The position numbers and the translations under genes were made by a program. The notes under the pieces were generated by a model. It was not told the DNA's origin. It did not search any database and worked only from the letters and a program-made list of their open reading frames with translations. From a virus: a stretch of DNA of 38,237 bases. Position 1 is the stretch's first letter; every line of letters starts with the position of its first letter. Location: the IMG/VR virus record IMGVR_UViG_3300028283_000324, positions 1 through 38,237 of that record; one strand, written 5' to 3'. This document shows positions 7,611 through 14,247 of the stretch, piece by piece.

Positions 7611-7748
7611 TTATTCATCCACCCTGATTAATAACGGCCTTGCAAAACTGCGTTTTATCCTGATCATGACCTTGGCTATATTGATATCCTCCGCCTCCAC
7701 GGTCCAAAGTTTTTCAGACCGACCGTCCTTGAATGTGTACTTCTTCAT
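7611..7748 (-). CDS. Small hypothetical protein
   Basis: 45 aa from the ATG at 7748, placed 6 bases after AAAGGTG plus an extra in-frame ATG at 7754. The product (MKKYTFKDGRSEKLWTVEAEDINIAKV...) looks like a compact beta-alpha domain. The upstream 40 bases contain repeated ATCAGT units, with TAATCAGT twice 13 bases apart. Function unknown. Confidence 0.55.
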   Translation of the reverse strand: MKKYTFKDGRSEKLWTVEAEDINIAKVMIRIKRSFARPLLIRVDE

Positions 7749-7800
7749 CTTCATCACCTTTCTTCACTGATAACTGATTACCGATCACTGATTACTGGTT

Positions 7801-8322
7801 TCAGGCCTGCAGCCAGTTTATGCACTCATCGTAGCGGTCAACAGTGATTTCCTTGTAGTTTTTGAAACCCAGACTGGCCAGAAACGCGGTAATCTCCGAT
7901 GGCCGTTTGCCGGATTTCTTTCCGATTGCATAAAACCGTCCGGACTGCTTGTCGGATATACGGCCTCTCCCGGAACTGGAATTACTTGTAGCCGGTGGCG
8001 GTGTGGATGGGGGAGGCTGTGGCTGATAAGTGTTTAAAGGCGGAAGAGTCGGCTTGTATGGTGTTTGTTGCTGTGGCGGCTTTACCGTTTCCTGTCCTCT
8101 GATGTCCTCTAATGTCCTCTGGTTTTCAGACTGCCTGTCCGGCGTAGCCGAGGCGAAGACGGATGGCTGGCTTTCTAACTCTGGATAAAGAAGCAGGCGG
8201 AGTGATTCGACACGCTCCAATAACCGCTGATCGTTTTGTTTCCTGGCCTCGCCTCCAAGCAGGCAAAGCCCGTGATGCAGTATTGCCCTCTCCAATTCCC
8301 CGATTTCAAAATTCCTTTTCAT
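7801..8322 (-). CDS. Early protein with recombination-type C-terminal domain
   Basis: 173 aa. Residues 1-50 are helical. A proline/glutamine-rich disordered linker spans about 52-118. The C-terminal 50 residues (RISDKQSGRFYAIGKKSGKRPSEITAFLASLGFKNYKEIT...) resemble the small helical domain found at the end of phage single-strand-annealing and related recombination proteins (pattern ISxxQxxRLYAIAxxxG...YDxIIxWL). I infer a DNA-recombination or replication accessory role; no annealase core is present. SD AAGGGGGACAGGG precedes the ATG. Confidence 0.55.
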   Translation of the reverse strand: MKRNFEIGELERAILHHGLCLLGGEARKQNDQRLLERVESLRLLLYPELESQPSVFASATPDRQSENQRTLEDIRGQETVKPPQQQTPYKPTLPPLNTYQPQPPPSTPPPATSNSSSGRGRISDKQSGRFYAIGKKSGKRPSEITAFLASLGFKNYKEITVDRYDECINWLQA

Positions 8323-8406
8323 CCCTGTCCCCCTTATTGAAATTTTGTTATTCCCTGCGAACCCCGCAGATTTGATTTCTTATTTTCCCGTTATATCTTT
8401 TCCCTT

Positions 8407-8634
8407 ATGGAATCGCCCCAAATCGTAAATATTGCCTATGACAAGGCCAGCGGTGTCACCTACCGCGTGAAGGCCTACAGGAACCTTTCGCCGGAAGAGT
8501 TCCATTGGGTTGTCCGCACGAAACTTTCTCTAATGAAAAAAAGTGAACGACCACACCGAGGCGGCTCTTTGACTTTTGACTATTACGGACAGGATGCATC
8601 AGGCTTTCTGCAAGGAGGCGACCTGTTTTTCTAG
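8407..8634 (+). CDS. Possible small protein opposite to the operon
   Basis: 75 aa (MESPQIVNIAYDKASGVTYRVKAYRN...FDYYGQDASGFLQGGDLFF). Composition is protein-like over its full length, and better than the reverse-strand frame it overlaps at 8456-8634. Against it: no Shine-Dalgarno before the ATG, opposite direction to the whole early operon. No promoter recognised. Kept as possible. Confidence 0.38.
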   Translation: MESPQIVNIAYDKASGVTYRVKAYRNLSPEEFHWVVRTKLSLMKKSERPHRGGSLTFDYYGQDASGFLQGGDLFF

Positions 8635-8767
8635 TGAGGTGCATTTCAATCCGGGGATGCGGCGAAGCTGAAAGGGTAATACGTATTCCTTTCTTTGTGT
8701 GCTCTAGCACCAATATCCTTTTTAAATAACTCCTCATGTCTATGTCTTTTCCCGTAAGTTTTTCCAT
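8456..8767 (-). CDS. Small hypothetical protein downstream of the RHH gene
   Basis: 103 aa from the ATG at 8767, with AAAGGGG 8 bases upstream and 28 bases after the RHH stop, consistent with the second gene of the operon. The first 60 residues (MEKLTGKDIDMRSYLKRILVLE...) look like a real beta-rich protein. The last 40 are poor and overlap the plus-strand ORF. The true end may be lost or altered by a frameshift. Confidence 0.45.
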   Translation of the reverse strand: MEKLTGKDIDMRSYLKRILVLEHTKKGIRITLSASPHPRIEMHLTRKTGRLLAESLMHPVRNSQKSKSRLGVVVHFFSLEKVSCGQPNGTLPAKGSCRPSRGR

Positions 8768-8795
8768 CGCCGTCCCCTTTCATCCCTTGGTTCGG

Positions 8796-8978
8796 TTATT
8801 TGTCCTGTGATTTGGATTTTCTTAACTGCAACTTATATTTGCTTGACTTTGCGGATAAAAAAAGGGCAACCGCTTGACGAAGCAAGACATTCTTATTTGA
8901 AAATTCTTTTTTCGCAATTTCCTCTAGTTGAAAAACCAGCTCCGGAGGAAGCATTGTTGTTACTCTAACGCCTTCCAT
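8796..8978 (-). CDS. Ribbon-helix-helix DNA-binding regulator
   Basis: 60 aa from the ATG at 8978, preceded by AAGGAGATTGATAAA; longer frames into the promoter are rejected. The N-terminal strand MEGVRVTTMLPPEL and following helices (VFQLEEIAKKEF...NVLLRQAVALFLSA) fit a CopG/Arc-type RHH fold. The tail is basic. It is the first gene of the minus-strand operon and diverges from the methyltransferase-integrase operon, with inverted ACTTGCA sites between. Most likely it represses one or both promoters and acts as the lysis-lysogeny or operon switch. Confidence 0.7.
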   Translation of the reverse strand: MEGVRVTTMLPPELVFQLEEIAKKEFSNKNVLLRQAVALFLSAKSSKYKLQLRKSKSQDK

Positions 8979-9009
8979 TTTATCAATCTCCTTTATTTTA
9001 ATTTGATAT

Positions 9010-9038
9010 ATTATACATGAGTAAATGTAAGTTTGCAA
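9010..9038 (-). promoter_or_regulatory. Sigma-70-type promoter for the RHH/early operon
   Basis: On the minus strand: TTGCAA at 9038-9033, a 17-base spacer, and a consensus TATAAT at 9015-9010. Transcription would start about 9003 and reach the RHH ATG at 8978. It is the best consensus promoter I see in the window. Confidence 0.8.
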
Positions 9039-9061
9039 GTGTTTTATTAAAAAAACTTGCA
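9034..9061. promoter_or_regulatory. Inverted ACTTGCA operator between divergent promoters
   Basis: TGCAAGT (9034-9040) and ACTTGCA (9055-9061) form a 7-bp perfect inverted repeat with 21 bp between centres. Each half overlaps the -35 element of one of the two divergent promoters. A dimeric or tetrameric RHH protein bound here could shut both. The binding is inferred. Confidence 0.55.
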
Positions 9062-9084
9062 TTTTTTTTAATCATGTGTATGTT
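9057..9084 (+). promoter_or_regulatory. Probable promoter for the methyltransferase-integrase operon
   Basis: TTGCAT (9057-9062), a 16-base spacer and TATGTT (9079-9084). It is weaker than its divergent partner, as expected for a regulated promoter. The first start codon downstream is the leader ORF at 9105. Confidence 0.5.
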
Positions 9085-9104
9085 CACTATAGCGAAAGGA
9101 ATTT

Positions 9105-9218
9105 ATGAAATACAAATTTTACAATGACCAGTTTGCTATTTATAGGTCATCTAAAAAAATCCTTGGATTATCTTACCGAATAGAGCTTGAAAGCTATCAT
9201 GATAAAAGTGAAGAATAA
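9105..9218 (+). CDS. Leader ORF overlapping the methyltransferase start
   Basis: 37 codons beginning at ATG 9105 with AAAGGA spaced 5-6 bases, the best SD in this region. The peptide ([20 protein letters not shown]...) is basic. It ends at 9218, 17 bases inside the methyltransferase frame, whose own ATG at 9199 has no SD. The layout suggests translational coupling or a regulatory leader peptide. Too short for family assignment. Confidence 0.5.
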   Translation: MKYKFYNDQFAIYRSSKKILGLSYRIELESYHDKSEE

Positions 9219-10590
9219 AATTATAGAATTCTTGCAAAGAACTTCTCCTGAATTTGTTTCACACCCAGAATACGAAGCTGCCTTATCTCATTTCCTGCAG
9301 AATCCGAATGTTTGTCCACCTTGCATGAATCACAATCTCTTTCTTGAGTGTAAAGATTTATTAATAGCAAAATCAAAGCGGTCTTCCAATTCTCTCCGGA
9401 AGATTGCTGAATCTTCAACAGAATATCAACCGGAATTTTATGCTCTTGAAGAAAAGATACCTTTCCCGGAACCAAAAAACTCGAGATTTAATTTTATTGA
9501 TTTATTCTGCGGTATTGGTGGTTTTAGAATAGCAATGCAAAACGCTGGGGGAAAATGTCTCTTCTCTTCGGATTGGGATAAATATTCGAAAATAACTTAT
9601 AAGACAAATTTTGGAGAAAAACCCTATGGGGACATTCATAAAATTGCTGTTGCTGATATACCTAAACATGATATCCTTTGCGCTGGTTTTCCCTGCCAGC
9701 CTTTTAGCATAGCAGGTGTCTCTAAAAAAAATAGTTTAGGCAGAAAACACGGATTTGAGGATGAAAAGCAAGGCAACCTATTTTTTACAATTGCAGAGAT
9801 TCTTGATTATCACAAACCGTCAGCCTTTATTCTCGAGAATGTTAAAAACTTAAAAAGTCATGATGGCGGTCATACTTTTGAAGTTATTTACCGTACCCTT
9901 ACTGAAGCACTAGGCTATCAAGTTTATTATCAAATTATTGATGCCAAATGTTTTGTCCCACAGCATCGTGAACGCATCTTTTTAGTTGGTTTTAAGCCAA
10001 AGCGAGAGTTCAAATTCCCTGAATTCCCTATTTTGGGGCCAAAGCTTAACGCTATACTTGATTCTGACGTTCCAGATAAATATACACTTACGGATCACCT
10101 ATGGCAGTATTTGCAAAACTATGCAAAAAAACACAAAGAAGCGGGAAATGGTTTTGGCTTCGGACTTGTTGAAAGTAAAGATATTGCAAGAACTTTAAGT
10201 GCCCGGTATTACAAGGATGGTTCAGAAATTCTTATTTCACAAGGTATGCATAAGAACCCACGTCGTCTTACACCAAGAGAGTGTTCTCGTCTAATGGGAT
10301 ATCCTTCCAATTTTATAATCCCTGTTTCTGATACACAAGCTTATAGACAATTTGGAAACTCAGTTGTTGTCCCAGTAATTGAGAAAGTCGCCAATAGCGT
10401 TATTGAAAGTCTTCAAGCTGTGCCTAATAACAATCAAGTTGCAAAGTGTGCTGAGACAAGAGGAATTTATGCTATAAAAACTCTTGAAGAGATTGCGGAT
10501 AAGATGAATATAACTAGGCAGGCTGTAGCTCTATGGGAAGATAAGCCAAATAAACCGCGCCCGCCCATGGTACAACAGGCCGCCCAATGA
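9199..10590 (+). CDS. DNA (cytosine-5) methyltransferase with C-terminal HTH-like segment
   Basis: 463 aa from ATG 9199 (TTG at 9187 possible). It transfers methyl from SAM to C5 of cytosine in a specific site. Motif [11 protein letters not shown] (101-110), motif [10 protein letters not shown] with catalytic Cys166, motif VI ENV (213-215), motif VIII QHRERIF (255-261), motif [17 protein letters not shown], motif [13 protein letters not shown] (383-394) are all present in order, so the enzyme should be active. The N-terminal 95 residues are an extension. After motif X, about residues 425-452 ([20 protein letters not shown]) look like a helix-turn-helix. No restriction gene is adjacent, so it is an orphan, possibly protective against host restriction or regulatory. 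The gene is visibly AT-richer than the integrase behind it, suggesting transfer. Confidence 0.93.
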   Translation: MIKVKNKIIEFLQRTSPEFVSHPEYEAALSHFLQNPNVCPPCMNHNLFLECKDLLIAKSKRSSNSLRKIAESSTEYQPEFYALEEKIPFPEPKNSRFNFIDLFCGIGGFRIAMQNAGGKCLFSSDWDKYSKITYKTNFGEKPYGDIHKIAVADIPKHDILCAGFPCQPFSIAGVSKKNSLGRKHGFEDEKQGNLFFTIAEILDYHKPSAFILENVKNLKSHDGGHTFEVIYRTLTEALGYQVYYQIIDAKCFVPQHRERIFLVGFKPKREFKFPEFPILGPKLNAILDSDVPDKYTLTDHLWQYLQNYAKKHKEAGNGFGFGLVESKDIARTLSARYYKDGSEILISQGMHKNPRRLTPRECSRLMGYPSNFIIPVSDTQAYRQFGNSVVVPVIEKVANSVIESLQAVPNNNQVAKCAETRGIYAIKTLEEIADKMNITRQAVALWEDKPNKPRPPMVQQAAQ

Positions 10591-10730
10591 AAACACTCCG
10601 GATAATATTCATTCTGAAAGGACTCGACAGTTTTTGTCCGCCGGAAAGAACATCCTGCCCGTTTTGCGCCGAAATGATTATGCGTACCGCCAAGAAATGT
10701 CCCTTCTGTAAATCGGATATTTTAAAATGA
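10587..10730 (+). CDS. Zinc-ribbon peptide between methyltransferase and integrase
   Basis: 47 aa. Its ATG overlaps the methyltransferase TGA and its own TGA overlaps the integrase ATG, so the three genes are a tightly coupled operon. C24-x2-C27 and C38-x2-C41 ([18 protein letters not shown]) form a standard zinc-ribbon pair. The N-terminus is hydrophobic/basic ([16 protein letters not shown]). A DNA- or protein-binding cofactor for the integrase or methyltransferase is plausible, possibly a directionality factor; this is inferred from position. Confidence 0.65.
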   Translation: MKTLRIIFILKGLDSFCPPERTSCPFCAEMIMRTAKKCPFCKSDILK

Positions 10731-11782
10731 TCAAACTACGTCCAGAAAGCAAGAACTACTATATCCGCCTCTATAACGGGGGCAAGGAAAAAAAGATTTC
10801 CCTGCGGACATCTAGCAGAAAGATAGCCATGCAACGTGCCGGCCGCATCAAATACCAGCTTTATCCTGCAATCCTCAAACAGTCCATGGAACTGCCTGAA
10901 ATGGAGATTGCCGAGGTATGGGATGAATATGTTGATACCGCCCAGGGCGAACAGCTTCAGCAAACTTCGAAGGAATCCAAACTCCTGATCTGGAAAGCCT
11001 TCATCAAGTGGCTGAATCGCAACCGCCCATCAATCAAAACCATCAATGCCATAGACCGCTATGTCGCATCCGATTACCTGTCCGGACTGGCCAAGGGTCA
11101 CGCTTCCGGCACCCATAACCGGCATAAATCAAATCTGTCGAGCATCTGGCAGTCACTTATGGTCCCAGCTGGCCTTGCGGAAAACCCCTGGCGGTTCATA
11201 CAGTCCCGCAGTTCCAAAGTCGACCATTACCGGGCCTTTACTGACGATGAAGTCAAACGGCTGCTGGATTATCTGGCGGACAAGGAGCCTTTCTGGACAA
11301 AATTCACAAGGATCGGCCTCTACACCGGATTGAGGCTTAAAGACATAGTTTTCCTTCAAAGAAGCAAGATTCAGGATGATGTAATACGTACCGGCCTGTT
11401 TAAGACCGTCAGAACGGAAAAAAAGGTTTATATTCCAATCCACAGGGAGATCCAATCCATTTTGAATGAAGAGGGCAGGGGTGACTATTATTTCCCGGAT
11501 GAAGTTGCGGTATATCTGGCTGATCGTACGGAACACAGCCACAAATTTACACAGATCCTTAAAAAAGCCCGGATATTCCGCTGCGACAAGGGCAAAGTTG
11601 GTTTCCACAGCCTCCGCGCCACATTTATTACGAACTGCGACCGTAAGGGGATCAGCCGCAGAATCATTCAAGGGATTGTGGGGCATGGATCCCCGTTATT
11701 GACAGAACAGTATTCGGATGATGAGGAATCGGCGCATGAAATCAAGAAACTGCCGCCGCCTGTTAAAAAACTGTCGGCCTGA
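10727..11782 (+). CDS. int: Tyrosine recombinase, phage integrase
   Basis: 351 aa, normal length. Residues 1-45 form an arm-binding-type N-terminal domain (YYIRLYNGGKEKKISLRTSS). Residues about 62-165 are the core-binding SAM-like domain and 170-340 the catalytic domain. Catalytic residues: R203 (YTGLRLKDI), a lysine in the K226-K233 beta-hairpin, H294 and R297 (HSLRATF), H320 (VGHGS) and nucleophile Y329 (LTEQYS). It catalyses site-specific integration and excision. The gene ends 14 bp before the tRNA-derived core, the classic int-attP arrangement, and is expressed from the methyltransferase promoter. Confidence 0.95.
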   Translation: MIKLRPESKNYYIRLYNGGKEKKISLRTSSRKIAMQRAGRIKYQLYPAILKQSMELPEMEIAEVWDEYVDTAQGEQLQQTSKESKLLIWKAFIKWLNRNRPSIKTINAIDRYVASDYLSGLAKGHASGTHNRHKSNLSSIWQSLMVPAGLAENPWRFIQSRSSKVDHYRAFTDDEVKRLLDYLADKEPFWTKFTRIGLYTGLRLKDIVFLQRSKIQDDVIRTGLFKTVRTEKKVYIPIHREIQSILNEEGRGDYYFPDEVAVYLADRTEHSHKFTQILKKARIFRCDKGKVGFHSLRATFITNCDRKGISRRIIQGIVGHGSPLLTEQYSDDEESAHEIKKLPPPVKKLSA

Positions 11783-11796
11783 AATTGATTTTTCCG

Positions 11797-11843
11797 GCAA
11801 CGGATTTTAAATCCGTTGCTCTATCCAGCTGAGCTACCGAAAC
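11797..11843 (-). other. attP core: 5' half of a tRNA gene
   Basis: Read on the minus strand, 11843-11797 is the 5' half of a tRNA: acceptor strand GTTTCGG, TA, D-arm GCTC-AGCTGGATA-GAGC, and an anticodon arm ACGGA-TTTAAAA-TCCGT with UAA in the anticodon position. No T-arm or 3' acceptor follows. The anticodon stem extends into a near-perfect palindrome (11797-11819, two 11-bp arms around one base). Integrases of this family commonly cross over in the anticodon arm, so this is the probable identity block shared with a host tRNA gene. Confidence 0.7.
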
Positions 11844-11889
11844 GTTTGAGGCTAATTTTATGGGTTTTACACCCTTTCGAGGCCGTCAG

Positions 11890-11911
11890 ACTGGTACGGT
11901 ACTGGTACGGT
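11890..11911 (+). repeat. Tandem 11-bp repeats, probable integrase arm sites
   Basis: Two perfect abutting copies of ACTGGTACGGT (11890-11900, 11901-11911). The 11-bp period puts both on one face of the helix. They lie about 50 bp from the tRNA-half core. Together with the inverted pair at 12008 they resemble P/P' arm sites. Confidence 0.65.
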
Positions 11912-12007
11912 CTCGCTATTTCACTTACATTATATGCGAGAAAACGGATTAAAAAAGACCATTTAAACTCATTTCGGATTTTTAAAACATTACCCGAATT
12001 CAATTCT

Positions 12008-12029
12008 ACCGTAACAGTCCCGTACCAGT
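12008..12029 (-). repeat. Inverted pair of the same 11-bp arm-site repeat
   Basis: ACCGTAACAGT (12008-12018) and CCCGTACCAGT (12019-12029) each match the reverse complement of the upstream repeat at 10 of 11 positions. They are tandem, abutting and opposite in orientation to the pair at 11890. The 96 bp between the pairs is AT-rich and would be easy to bend. Confidence 0.6.
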
Positions 12030-12054
12030 TTCAGAGCTATCGGGTTTCTTCTTT

Positions 12055-12288
12055 TTAGGCCTTCCGCCCAGACGGCCATTCTTTCGTGACGAAGATGCCT
12101 TTTTTATCCAAATCAAAATATTTTGTGTTCTTAAAGCGTTCCTGCTGGCCTTTGTTCCAATTTTTCACCGGACGATGATAACCGCAGACGCGGCTGAAGA
12201 TTTCGGTTTTCATGCCGCATTTATTTGTTGGCCGCGTTATACAGATGTCACAAGCCTGGGCTTTGCAGGTTTCGCAGATGGTGGGCAT
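12055..12288 (-). CDS. Stand-alone NrdD C-terminal-like (glycyl-radical motif) protein
   Basis: 77 aa. The N-terminus has C5, C8, C13, C16 and C24 (CETCKAQACDIC...KCG), a metal-binding pattern. Then comes EIFSRVCGYHRPVKNWNKGQQERFKN, which matches the end of class III anaerobic ribonucleotide reductases: RVCGY (33-37) holds the radical glycine (G36), followed by the WN-GQQE-F segment. The rest of NrdD (about 600 residues) is absent, so it cannot be an enzyme by itself. By analogy with YfiD it may replace a damaged glycyl-radical segment of host NrdD; that function is inferred. Last gene of the late series, next to attP. Confidence 0.68.
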   Translation of the reverse strand: MPTICETCKAQACDICITRPTNKCGMKTEIFSRVCGYHRPVKNWNKGQQERFKNTKYFDLDKKGIFVTKEWPSGRKA

Positions 12289-12297
12289 AGGGCTCCG

Positions 12298-12789
12298 TTA
12301 TTTCTTAATTACCGTGCCTGTCAATTTGCGCTTCTCGATCACGGTCACAAATTTCCTTGCATGCTCGATCTCTGCGTCCGTCTTGCTGTTGTAGGCGATA
12401 TGGCCGAACCATCTCAAGTTTTGATATATCAACTGCCTTTGGATCCAATTAGGGGACGGCGGTATGCATAGGATGTTATTCAGGATTACATCTGAGTCAT
12501 ACTGAGGGAGTAAGTGACTTCGATATAATCCATCATGGATAAAGCCGCCAAACGCCGTTCTACGGTCGAATGGGGATATGCGGATGATGCTCCAGCTTAG
12601 GACGGGAAGACTCATTCCGTCAGAGGTGAAACCCTCCTTGATTCCAATGATGCGTTTATCATCCTCATAAATTAAACAGAATTCAGGGAGCCAGTCTTTT
12701 GGAGCGTGAGTGTCCATTTGCAGTTCGACCTCATAGTCATTGTCGGGATTCGGACGGTAACCGCAGGTTTTAATGAGCGTCGGTTTCAT
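12298..12789 (-). CDS. DUF1353 phage protein
   Basis: 163 aa. Central signature EGFTSDGMSLPVLSW..., then RRTAFGGFIHDGLYRSHLLPQYDSDVILNNIL and a C-terminal RWFGHIAYNS, matching DUF1353 (GFxTDxxSxP...HDxLY...R..aD..). The conserved H-D and D residues look catalytic or metal-binding. The family is common in phage lysis/late regions and no other lysis enzyme is recognisable in the window, so a role in lysis is possible but unproven. Overlaps its upstream gene by ATGA. Confidence 0.8.
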   Translation of the reverse strand: MKPTLIKTCGYRPNPDNDYEVELQMDTHAPKDWLPEFCLIYEDDKRIIGIKEGFTSDGMSLPVLSWSIIRISPFDRRTAFGGFIHDGLYRSHLLPQYDSDVILNNILCIPPSPNWIQRQLIYQNLRWFGHIAYNSKTDAEIEHARKFVTVIEKRKLTGTVIKK

Positions 12790-13004
12790 GGTTGATCTTC
12801 CATAAATGATTCACAGAATTTATGCTTTTTATTCGGCTTGTGGTCCCGGAACTTCCTTCGCTCATTCTTGGCGCTTTCGGATTGTACCGCCAAGGCGGTC
12901 AAGTCCGGAGTGATCTTCTTTGCGGCCACCAGCGCCGGGGTTGCGGCCTTGCCGGCCTGATGCGCCTGGAGCTGCTCTATTGTCCAGCGTTTGCCCCAGC
13001 TCAT
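12786..13004 (-). CDS. Small basic hypothetical late protein
   Basis: 72 aa (MSWGKRWTIEQLQAHQAGKAATPALVAAKK...), basic C-terminal half (NERRKFRDHKPNKKHKF). ATGA overlap with both neighbours. No family recognised; could be a small nucleic-acid-binding or lysis-regulating protein. Confidence 0.55.
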   Translation of the reverse strand: MSWGKRWTIEQLQAHQAGKAATPALVAAKKITPDLTALAVQSESAKNERRKFRDHKPNKKHKFCESFMEDQP

Positions 13005-13129
13005 AAGTGTCTCCAGAGGTACAGCGCGAGCACGATCCCGAGATCTATGGCCACAATCACGCTTGTCTAGTTGGTCTGCCCGTCAGTGTCAATCTCAAGT
13101 CCGTCTTTCCATGTGGCTTTGATTTTCAT
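13001..13129 (-). pseudogene. 41-residue membrane protein gene split by an in-frame TAG
   Basis: ATG at 13129 overlaps the lipoprotein stop (ATGA). Twenty codons (MKIKATWKDGLEIDTDGQTN) end at TAG 13069-13067. The same frame continues TSVIVAIDLGIVLALYLWRHL, a clear transmembrane segment, and its TGA overlaps the next ATG (ATGA). Both ends coupling to neighbours argues for one original gene of 42 codons. A GTG at 13060 could start the second half separately. TAG is a normal stop elsewhere in the genome, so amber reassignment is unlikely. Confidence 0.5.
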
Positions 13130-13551
13130 AATGCTTGCGCCCCGTCAATATTGGTTGTCGGAACTATTGGAAAAGGATTATACATTTTGAAAATTGGCAG
13201 GTCTATGATTTTTCCAGTCTCCATCTCAATTTTGATATGTCCTTTAATTGCCCCATTGCCAGACTTCAAATACATGAAAGTTTTTCGTGAAACTGTGGAA
13301 GGTGTGAACAGTCCATACTCCTCACGATAGTAGCAAGCCTCTGACCCATCCTGCATCGGCAAATCAAGCAATACTGATTGACCATTGCCAATAATTGCTT
13401 GCGGAATAAAGTATGTTTGAGCGTCACCAAAAGTGAACTTTAAGGCAGTAACGGAATTGTCCAATCCTACCGCCTTGTGCATCATGTTCTGGCATCCGCA
13501 TACCGCAATCACTACCCCAACTGTCAATGCTATCACCGCTATTGTCCTCAT
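13126..13551 (-). CDS. Putative phage lipoprotein
   Basis: 141 aa. Residues 1-20 (MRTIAVIALTVGVVIAVCGC) are a signal peptide with a lipoprotein-like V-C-G-C box and Gln next, so export and lipid attachment are likely. The mature part has a beta-rich core (SVTALKFTFGDAQTYFIPQ...) without known motifs. It follows a small TM protein with ATGA overlap. Outer-membrane lipoproteins in late clusters can be spanins or superinfection-exclusion factors; this one is longer than typical o-spanins, so either is possible. Confidence 0.62.
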   Translation of the reverse strand: MRTIAVIALTVGVVIAVCGCQNMMHKAVGLDNSVTALKFTFGDAQTYFIPQAIIGNGQSVLLDLPMQDGSEACYYREEYGLFTPSTVSRKTFMYLKSGNGAIKGHIKIEMETGKIIDLPIFKMYNPFPIVPTTNIDGAQAL

Positions 13552-13694
13552 TTCATCTCCTCGTAGTTATATACTCGTATTTGATTATCCCTGTATTCCA
13601 TGACCGCCCAGAGCATAAAAAGGGCGAAGGCTATGAGGATAAGCAGTCCGAGCGTATCCTCCTTAAAAACTGCCATCCTCTTGCTTATTTCCAT
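13548..13694 (-). CDS. Small single-pass membrane protein
   Basis: 48 aa from ATG 13694, overlapping the end of the upstream gene by 10 bases and the next ATG by 4. After MEISKRMAVFKEDT comes LGLLILIAFALFMLWAVM, a strong transmembrane segment, then a charged tail (EYRDNQIRVYNYEEMK). Paired with the following lipoprotein it could form an i-spanin/o-spanin-like set, or be a holin/pinholin. SD is weak, so translation probably depends on coupling. Confidence 0.6.
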   Translation of the reverse strand: MEISKRMAVFKEDTLGLLILIAFALFMLWAVMEYRDNQIRVYNYEEMK

Positions 13695-14224
13695 GTTTTA
13701 TGCACTTGCTCTATCGCGGCAATCCAGCCCGCTTTGAATTCTGGATAACCCCATACGATAAGAGTCCATATGGAGCTGACTGCAGCCATGGTTATCCCTA
13801 TCACTAACCCGATGTATAGTTTAACTTTTCTTGAGAGTTCACTATACTTGTAACTTAGTGCTTCATTTCGTTTGTAAAGCTCAATCAGATGTTTGTCAAA
13901 ATTCTTTTTCCGCTCCTCGTCTAAATGCCTGTTTTCCGCCGCCGCGTCCATGATTGCAGTCTGTAATTCCTTGAGGTCTGCTTTTATTTCCAATCTGTGA
14001 GCTTCGGATAATCCCTTGATTGCATTCACGGAATCTTGGAAGATGTCTATATTTTTAATAAGGATATTTATAATGTCGTCTTTTGCACATATATGCCCTT
14101 TTGCAATGAGTTTTAACGATACTGACTCCGCAACACGTTCTATGGTCTGTGTCAACGCCAGATGTTCAGCATAGGTCAATCTCCGCATTTCCTCAAGGTT
14201 GCTTTGTTCAATATTCTTTTCCAT
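13685..14224 (-). CDS. Coiled-coil protein with C-terminal transmembrane segment
   Basis: 179 aa. Residues 1-130 are long charged helices with heptad character (LKELQTAIMDAAAENRHLDEERKKNFDKHL). A hydrophobic span near 137-158 (LYIGLVIGITMAAVSSIWTLIVW) follows, then a short tail. The layout resembles XhlA/haemolysin-type and other holin-associated membrane proteins, but it is longer. Position at the head of the lysis-like cluster supports a membrane role in lysis. Preceded by a structured intercistronic region. Confidence 0.5.
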   Translation of the reverse strand: MEKNIEQSNLEEMRRLTYAEHLALTQTIERVAESVSLKLIAKGHICAKDDIINILIKNIDIFQDSVNAIKGLSEAHRLEIKADLKELQTAIMDAAAENRHLDEERKKNFDKHLIELYKRNEALSYKYSELSRKVKLYIGLVIGITMAAVSSIWTLIVWGYPEFKAGWIAAIEQVHKTWK

Positions 14225-14247
14225 GATAATCGCTTTCAGTTATATTT

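Noticed and set aside
11783-11843. A complete tRNA gene
   Set aside because: Only acceptor 5' strand, D-arm and anticodon arm are present; no TTCGA-type T-arm or pairing 3' acceptor follows.
11816-12058. 80-codon plus-strand and 60-codon minus-strand ORFs over the attP region
   Set aside because: They run through the tRNA half and the arm-site repeats, lack SD sites and look non-protein-like.
13067-13069. Amber codon reassignment in this phage
   Set aside because: Several intact genes end normally in TAG (5227, 7066, 22407), and large genes show no internal TAG.
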